Below, piece after piece: positions 57,860-64,000 of a DNA stretch of 64,000 nt. The first letter of the stretch is position 1, and each line of letters opens with the position of its first letter. The position numbers and the translations under genes are program-made. The stretch comes from Tetmemena sp. SeJ-2015 (taxonomy: Eukaryota; Ciliophora; Spirotrichea; Sporadotrichida; Oxytrichidae). The DNA is taken from NCBI GenBank assembly GCA_027382625.1, contig JAJKFJ010021328.1:36724-100723 (forward strand). Reading direction: 5' to 3'. Under the pieces are notes generated by a model. The model did no database searches. It saw only the letters and a list, made by a program, of their open reading frames with translations, and was not told the DNA's origin.

Positions 57860-58560
57860 AATAAAATCTCATCATAATCAGGGTCGCTGCAATTTTCAAT
57901 ATGAGTAATTTAAAAAATATTCATATGATTATAAGTCCTAAGGTGTTTCTAAAGTTAGCCAGACTTAAAATAAATAAAGCAAAACTGAGCGAAAGGTTTG
58001 TCGCACAACTAGCATCAAATAAATAAATGAAATTTATATAAATTTTTTTTTTAGCTAAAAAAAATTTTAAAATTTTTAAAATGTATATAATGATTTCAAT
58101 AAGTTCATTTTTATAAATAATTAAATAATAAATGCATGCAAAAGGTTTCTCTCCTGTATGAGTTTAATAAATTTTTAAATTAGCAAATTAGTTCTGATAT
58201 GATCTTTGAGATTGCAAATCTTGGGGAATTCCTTGAGGCAGAGGCCACAGTGATGGACGGTATTTTTTCTCTTGGTGAGCTTATTATAAGTTCTCACCTT
58301 AATTACCTTAATACCTGATATCTTCACCTCCTCAAACTAAGGCTTCTCTAGAGATAAAATGAAATAATATAGATAGCGCAGGACTCTGCTGCTTGTTCTT
58401 TTTACCAAAAGTTTTCTTTATAGCCTTGCTTTTTGAGCTTATGCCCAGAGCCTCACCTTAAAAGTTAAAAATGAAATCAAATTCCACCTTCTAAATCTAA
58501 GAAAGAAGAACTCTTGGAAATATATTGCTGGTCAAAAGCTCTATCTTTAAGATATAATGA
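57860..58560 (-). CDS. C2H2 zinc-finger protein
   Basis: Minus-strand blocks: FPRVLLSQIQKVEFDFIF, then GEALGISSKSKAIKKTFGKK, then KPQFEEVKISGIKVIKV. A C2H2 finger follows, HHCGLCLKEFPKICNLKDHI with RTH, the canonical linker THTGEKPFAC, and a second finger, CDKPFAQSGQLQKHLRTYNH. An acidic end (ENCSDPDYDEILL) follows. IESs with pointers AACT (58161-58193) and AGT (57963-57986) restore the two fingers; a third insert between FACI and CDKPF (about 58.02-58.13 kb) is implied but its pointer was not fixed. Start and stop are uncertain. Probable sequence-specific transcription factor. It is transcribed away from the membrane protein gene at 58.6 kb. Confidence 0.75.
57963..57986 (-). other. IES, pointer AGT
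   Basis: AGT (minus strand) flanks a short insert. Removal gives CDKPFAQSGQLQKHLRTY, a proper C2H2 helix. Confidence 0.7.
58161..58193 (-). other. IES, pointer AACT
   Basis: AACT (minus strand) flanks the insert. Removal gives KDHIRTHTGEKPFAC, the canonical zinc-finger linker. Confidence 0.85.
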
Positions 58561-58599
58561 TAAAAAAATGTCACATTTTATGGTTTGTTTACATAATTA

Positions 58600-59150
58600 A
58601 TCTTTTAGTGAATTTTCGAGTAATTAATTTTGGCAGAGAGCCAGCTAGTCTGATGGATATCTTCTTAAGTGGGAAAGAATCCTAGTCTTCACTATTTACT
58701 ACTCGCAAAAAATAAATTATTGAATCAAGTGCCGACCTCTTCACACGAGTCGCAGCAGCAATTGCAAGCTTTGTACTACTTATGATGATTGTGAGATTTC
58801 TTGTAGTACTGAGGAGCCTGTATTTAAGACTAGAATTACATGTAAGTCAGATTCTATTCCTATCCAACAATTGTAACCCATAAATTAAATTTTCCTGAAT
58901 GATATAGATGCAAAAATTGGCTTTTCTTGATTTTGGTCATGCTGAGGAGAGAGTTAACAGCCGCAGTCGCAGACCTCAGAAGAAAAGTTTTGTGAATTAA
59001 ATGAGGAGAACTGAGTTCTCTAAGATCCCTGAGCATATTAGTCACTTAGCTGAGAGAAAGAGCCGTAAATGGGTTGACACTTGGGGAAATATTATAGATT
59101 TAGTCAAGTGGTACTTTCTGGACTTAGTTAAATATAAAGATGAATTATGA
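58600..59150 (+). CDS. hypothetical single-pass membrane protein
   Basis: A plus-strand exon reads FGREPASLMDIFLSGKESQS, then SADLFTRVAAAIASFVLLMM followed by IVRFLVVLRSLYLRL, a clear membrane helix with basic flank. A GTAAGTCAG donor follows at about 58.84 kb. The next exon reads LDFGHAEERVNSRSRRPQKK, IPEHISHLAERKSRKWVDTW and ends KYKDEL at TGA 59148-59150. The C-terminal KDEL-like ending is incidental unless the protein is ER-lumenal. Coding-like patches continue to 59.54 kb (EQELSFKRKKDQSRMSSSRG), so the TGA could lie in an IES. Start not found. Confidence 0.5.
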
Positions 59151-59179
59151 TATGTGAGCAAGTGAATAAATAATTAATG

Positions 59180-59540
59180 AGGAGTTAATTTGTGATTGCG
59201 AAATGGGATACCGAACAGCTGTTGGCTACTCCTGAGTTATAATAGTCGCGTAAACTACTAAATAATTGCATTAGCATATGCTTTTGTAAACATAAGTATA
59301 GGAGGGTTAATATTCCTAGAAGTTAGATAGCGGAATATTGCCAGTCATATGATCAATTGCTTGTAAAGCTTAGTAAGGGAGATGAGACTAGGTAAAAATA
59401 AATAGGTGACTTATTGCTGAGCAACATAGTGAATAGGAACTTAGTTTTAAGCGCAAGAAGGACCAAAGCCGCATGAGTAGTTCCCGAGGGGGTAATAAGG
59501 GGCTGAAGAAGAAGAGCCGATCTACATGGTTATTAAAAAA
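59180..59540 (+). CDS. coding-like basic segment
   Basis: Patches IASHMINCLQSLVREMRLGK and AEQHSEQELSFKRKKDQSRM followed by SSSRGGNKGLKKKSRSTW lie on the plus strand just before a homopolymer block. They may be further MDSs of the preceding membrane protein gene or of a small separate gene. Confidence 0.3.
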
Positions 59541-59745
59541 AATTATTTAATTTTTTCAAAAAATTTAATTTTTTTTAATTTTAAATTTTTGTTTTTTTTT
59601 TTTTAAAAAATTTTAAAATTAAAAAATTTTAATTCTTTCAAAAAGGGTTTTTAAAAATTTTATATTTTTAAAATTATTTTAAAAAATTTAAAAAAATTTT
59701 TTAAAATTTTTTATTATTATTTTTTTACTTAAAAAAAATTTTAAT
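59541..59745. other. A/T homopolymer block
   Basis: Almost only long A and T runs with no gene content. It looks like unresolved or low-quality sequence rather than ordinary spacer. Confidence 0.6.
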
Positions 59746-60020
59746 CAACAGAATTAATAAATATTAAATCAAGGGTCAGCTATCTAACATTTCAGGATCT
59801 TAAATCCTCCTAATAGGCAGCTGCATCCGCTATAATAATTTAATAATTTTAAATCATGCCAGCAATCCACACATCAAAAACACTCTTTCATGCCACCTAT
59901 TTTGCAAAAAATATAAACAAATCAGAAATAAAATAAACTTGCAATTATTATATTGCAAAAGATAATTAAAAAGCCCACTTCATTTACAATTTGATTTAAT
60001 TTTGCGATATAATTTTCATA

Positions 60021-61907
60021 ATGAATAGTCAAAAACTGATAGCTGAAACGGGTCATGACCAAGTCTCTGGGCCTTTGATAATGCAAACTATAGCCCTTAA
60101 CAATAATAATTTATTGCTATGAATTAATATTATAAATATGAGCATGCATTAGAGTGCTGGAAATCTTCCTTTTATTTCTCTAAACTAAACTATCGAATAA
60201 ATATTCTTTTCCTATAAAAAGAAGACAAAAACTGAGAGCGCCCAAAAAACCCCGCTTAACCAATCCCAGCTATCAGATATCCAACTTTAGGGAACAGGAT
60301 TCAAACTATCCCAGGTGCAGCTTAACAGTCAAAATACAATGAATGATCCATAGATAAATAAATTACGGGTTTAATAAATAACTTTTAATAACTTTAAGAT
60401 AATGATGCTACAGAGCGGCGCTAACTTCAATTAAACTCAAATGACGCGAGGCAGCAGGATGCGTAGTAAGTCGGGAGTTAATCCTTCTGCACATCCGTTC
60501 CACCAAAAAACTTTCCGAGAAACTGACCTGTTCAAAGCCACCAACATGTATAATTTAGAGTTATTATGTCTGTATAAGAATAAATTTTGTAAATTTGCTG
60601 GACAAGAATCAACGCATTTTGGAGAACAAGATATTTGCGCAAAGCACCATCAATCAGATCAGACTGGAGAAGGAGAGTCAAAAGTTTCAGCAACTTATGG
60701 GGGACCAAGATAATCCTTAATTTCAAATCAATAGTCAATACTTGAATGCTTAAAGACCCTCAACTACAGCTACTGGCTTCGGCAATTACGGGTAATCAGT
60801 AGCATTTCTTTTAAGGATTAAATTTATTAACATCCCTAATGAGCGGAACTAACTCGAGGCCAGGAACGTAGCAAACTTTTATGGGCTCAATGGGCTCAAA
60901 GAATGCCTCACAACAAAACTTCAATAGCATAAATAGAAGTATTGCGAAGTTAGAGACGATTTCAAACATGAATTGGTCCAAAAAGGACTATAACCTTGAT
61001 AAAATCAGCAAAAATCCAGAGGCCATTAAGCGTTTTCTCTCTACAGTAGATCCTAAGATGTTCTCCTCATAGAAGAGCCTTGCGTAAATATCAGGACTAG
61101 ACATCAATAAAGATAGGCAAGCTATCAATGACTTCGTATCAACTGCCAAGGAGGGAAGCAAGCTGCAATACTACTTTCTTATAAGAAATTTTTGTACTTT
61201 TCGTCTGTGTCGTAGTAGCCAGTAAAGCATGATAAAGTGAGAGAATTTTATAATATCGCTATGGACCTCAACCATGAAGGAAAGTAGAAATACTATGCCT
61301 CCTAAATCTAGAAAACTGAATAGACTAATACAATTAGAGTTTAATCAAAGTTATTGTTCTAAATGAGAAGAAATATGGATCTTCACTATTTAAATGATTT
61401 AAGTACAATTAGAATGCCAGCTGAAGTTCAGACAGCTTAATTTGACTTTTGTAAGATTCAAAATAAGGCTTACAGAGCCAACTCTGAAAGTCAAACAATT
61501 TTCAAGGAAAAAACTAGAGACAAAAAATCTCCAATCCAAATAAAATTTCATGTATCTTCATATCTTTATCTCTGATAAACTACTAGGCGCAGCCGTATGA
61601 TCCTATATCGATGACAGACACAGCCCCTAATCTAGCTAATAGGCGGCCAATGACTACCATAACTTCGGGCTAATGCGCTTAGGTCTACGGCATCTCTGAC
61701 TTCACCCACTTGTCGAGAATCACAGCCCCTAATCACAATTAAGATTATTAAAGAGCAGCAACTTCTAACAATAAGCTGTTCAGACGACAAAACGGACCCT
61801 TCACAGATTGGTTTAATCAGCTCAAGACTCAGAAATTCATTAGTGTTCCATTTTAGGCAGCTGGCAGTAAAGCAGCGGCGGGACTCCCTAGCAGATAGCA
61901 AATGTGA
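60021..61907 (+). CDS. hypothetical Q/N-rich protein
   Basis: An ATG at about 60021 starts MNSQKLIAETGHDQVSGPLI. Colinear blocks follow: TPLNQSQLSDIQLQGTGF, TRGSRMRSKSGVNPSAHPFH, a coiled-coil piece (LDKNQRILENKIFAQSTINQ) and PSTTATGFGNYG. Further blocks are MSGTNSRPGTQQTFMGSMGS, NMNWSKKDYNLDKISKNPEA, DKVREFYNIAMDLNHEGKQK, MRRNMDLHYLNDLSTIRMPA and YDPISMTDTAPNLANRRPM, to GPFTDWFNQLKTQKFISVPF and a TGA at 61905-61907. Phase changes at about 60.12, 60.57, 60.80, 61.21 and 61.57 kb need introns or IESs. No domain recognised; about 550 residues. Many TAA/TAG codons are Gln. Confidence 0.6.
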
Positions 61908-62330
61908 GCAGCAATTAAAAGTATTCTTTTATTGATTAGAAATAAGATTTTATTCTAAAGCAGCAAGAATCCTTGTTTTTTAGAATAGATAACTTCATAA
62001 GATTTTAGTTTAAAAATTATGTTTTTTATTTGGGGAATATATTTCTTAAAACTTTTGTATATAAAAAAAAAGTTTAAGCACTATTTTAAGCTTTTTTAAA
62101 ATAAGATTTTGATGATAGTAAACAAAATGTTGAGATACTGTTGATTAAACTGTTTGAAATTTAAATACTTTTAAAGCTAGTATTTCATTATCTTAATTAT
62201 AAATTCAAATTATCGCATAGATAACGATCTCTATACTAACAAAATTTTCATCACCCATGCGTCACTCAAAGCTTTCACACAAATTCATCAACCATAAAAT
62301 TATATAAATAATGCTTATAATAATCAAGAC
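61908..62330. other. AT-rich spacer
   Basis: No coding block seen. Confidence 0.35.
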
Positions 62331-62334
62331 AAGA

Positions 62335-62810
62335 GGGATTTCACATCTTGAAGACCAAGAGAATCAGGACCCTAACTCATTTATTTATTTACAGCAGTCT
62401 ATAATGCCATTTCCAATCTTTATTTAGAGTTTCATTTAAAAGATAGGCTGAGGCTAGTACTAGTTTGAAGGCTATCGGACACCAGGTATCATAATTTCAG
62501 GCTCATACTTTTAGTAATTGGTGAAGACTACTCTTATTCAAAACTCGTCATCCAAAACTCACATTCGCATAGTTCATATTAAATTAATTTTTTTAACCCT
62601 CCCAAATATTGCGCAAGTAGAACAAGCCACGGACAATAGATTATAAGTACTATAAGAACTCTAAATCCCACAGTAATTACTCAATTACAACAAACTCCCA
62701 TTTCTTAAATGAAATTCTTTAGAAACTCCGTTAGAGTGGCCAGAATTGACGAAGAAGAGATGTCTCTCGCAGAAGATATCCTAACTTTGGGCAAATTTTT
62801 TTCAAAATTT
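62335..62810 (+). CDS. hypothetical coding segments, truncated
   Basis: Plus-strand patches: EDQENQDPNSFIYLQQSIMP, FEGYRTPGIIISGSYFQQLV, IAQVEQATDNRLQVLQELQI and, from an ATG at 62709, MKFFRNSVRVARIDEEEMSL with AEDILTLGKF. They are in different phases and run into the GC-rich block, where coding sense is lost. A split gene is likely, but its structure cannot be recovered here. Confidence 0.35.
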
Positions 62811-63120
62811 TGGGGGTTAAAAAGGAGACGAAGCCACACCCCAAACCATTATAGGGGGGTGGGTCCGGCACCGCACGTGCGGTCTTGGGGGCCGCACATA
62901 AAGATTGCCCCCCCCAAAGGCCCCACAACTTTGCCCAGACCCACCCCCCTTTTAAGCAACCAAATTTATTAAAAAATTTAACCGACCCCGACCCCCAAAC
63001 TTTTTTCCCATTTCCGCACACTCCAAACCCATTGTGCCCCGACCGCACGCACTTTTCCCATACCCCACTTTTTTAAAACCCCGAGTGCCCAGAAACCCCA
63101 CACCCCTTTTTCCCCAGAAT
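62810..63120. other. GC-rich island
   Basis: About 300 bp of C/G-rich sequence with many C runs and a palindrome CCGCACGTGCGG, abrupt in an AT-rich genome. Coding sense of the preceding frame is lost here. It may be a misassembled or low-quality insert or a real foreign or repetitive segment. Confidence 0.6.
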
Positions 63121-63179
63121 TCTCTTTCACGTTTTAAAAAAAATATTTATGATGGCACTATAATATAATGTCTAATATA

Positions 63180-63800
63180 TATTTTATATTAAAAATAATT
63201 AAAAAAAAAAATATTAAATTTCCGGGCCTTCTCTTAAAAAAAAATAAATTTTTTTATTTAAAAATTTTTAAAAATTTTTAATAAACTTAAAAAAAATTTT
63301 TAAATAACATAAAAAAATTTTTTTATTCATAAATTTATAAATTAAAATTGATAAGATCAAAATTTTTTCTTTTCTAAAGTGATACAGTCAATTATTATTT
63401 TACTCAAATTAATTAAACAAGCATGATACTGAAGATAATGTTGGCAGGGGTATATTTTAGACAGTCTAAGTCCTGTTACTTATTATGATATATTATAACA
63501 AGCATTAAAATAGCTTTAATAAATATCCAACGAATCAAGTTGTATTAATAAATGTTGGAATAAACGAAGAAATTTATAGTTCATAAATGATAAATTTTTT
63601 AAAAATTTTAAAAAATTTTAAATTTTATTAATAATGACCCCAAAAAATTTTTTAAAATTTTTTTCCCCAAGTTCCTTTTTGGAGGGGCCAAAAAATTTAA
63701 TTTAATTTCTTAAATTTTTTATATATTTTTAAAAAAAAAATTTTTAAACTTTTATTTAAAATAAATTTTTTTTAAAAAAAATTTATAATCGTTTATGTTT
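63180..63800. other. A/T homopolymer-rich stretches
   Basis: Two blocks (63195-63320 and 63590-63790) made almost entirely of A and T runs, with ordinary AT-rich sequence between. No gene is supported from 63.12 kb to the end of the window. Confidence 0.6.
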
Positions 63801-64000
63801 TTATTTTATGTAAGTATATACTATTATGATTAAATTAAAAACAAGTTTTAAGTGTAAAAACAGATTTGCACTAATGATAATTTTAAAATTCCAATTATTG
63901 CGGATATAAATACTTGTCTAGGTATGATAAATTTTAATTGAAAAATAAAAGTAATAGCTGCTGATAATATAATATCATTAACCATGGAAAGAGAAAAAGC

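Noticed and set aside
1..64000. Standard-code open reading frames as genes
   Set aside because: Most are shadows or fragments. Conserved proteins here run through TAA/TAG as Gln and use only TGA as stop.
1..64000. Telomeric C4A4 or G4T4 repeats marking somatic chromosome ends or telomere-bearing transposons
   Set aside because: No such array was seen. G/C runs at the foldback element ends and in the GC-rich block do not have the repeat pattern.
1..64000. CRISPR arrays, rRNA genes or bacterial operons
   Set aside because: No regularly spaced repeats or rRNA core sequences were seen, and gene structure is eukaryotic with introns.

Overview
The window is ciliate DNA. TAA and TAG are read as glutamine and TGA is the only stop. 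The clearest single case is in the pyruvate kinase-like gene, where the conserved Gln of the LAQK motif is written TAA. Standard-code reading frames are therefore broken fragments of longer genes. The sequence is AT-rich, has short GT-AG introns (about 26-60 nt), and is not a gene-sized macronuclear chromosome: many loci lie end to end on 64 kb and no telomeric repeat is present. Many genes are also cut by short non-intronic inserts lacking GT...AG and flanked by 3-9 bp direct repeats. Removing an insert with one repeat copy restores conserved protein motifs. This is the MDS/IES/pointer structure of a germline (micronuclear) genome, most like a hypotrich spirotrich (Oxytricha/Stylonychia/Tetmemena type). 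The genus is inferred, not shown.

Layout. 0-6.5 kb: three hypothetical genes, AT-rich spacer and a 0.6 kb foldback element. 6.8-10.5 kb: a PH-type protein kinase (minus) with six recognisable IESs, one holding a complete 0.8 kb hAT-like foldback element. 10.6-13.6 kb: two hypothetical minus-strand genes and a dolichol kinase (plus). 13.7-20.0 kb: a large hybrid histidine kinase (minus). 20.3-21.8 kb: a small membrane protein gene. 22.4-24.8 kb: a second, paralogous PH-type kinase (plus) whose 3' end is duplicated downstream. 25.9-30.5 kb: a Q/N-rich gene fragment and a gene-poor block with a diverged direct duplication. 30.6-38.2 kb: a minus-strand run of a Dpy-30-like coiled-coil gene, a UFD2/UBE4 ubiquitin ligase and a cytosolic methionyl-tRNA synthetase. 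38.7-40.0 kb: dephospho-CoA kinase (plus) cut into very small MDSs. 40.2-43.6 kb: one or two minus-strand charged proteins. 44.9-50.8 kb: hypothetical genes including an IQ-motif protein. 50.9 kb: tRNA-Asp(GTC). 51.1-55.6 kb: a divergent pyruvate kinase and a long coiled-coil protein, both apparently IES-free. 56-62 kb: hypothetical genes, a C2H2 zinc-finger gene, a membrane protein and a Q/N-rich protein. 62.8-64 kb: an odd GC-rich island and A/T homopolymer blocks that may be assembly artefacts.

The genes are mainly housekeeping and signalling functions and do not form a pathway. What links them is genome architecture: IES-rich loci (both kinases, CoaE, histidine kinase, zinc finger) stand beside loci that carry only introns (pyruvate kinase, coiled-coil gene). 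Single-base frame slips occur in several conserved genes and look like sequencing indels. All CDS spans below run from first to last coding base seen and include introns and IESs.
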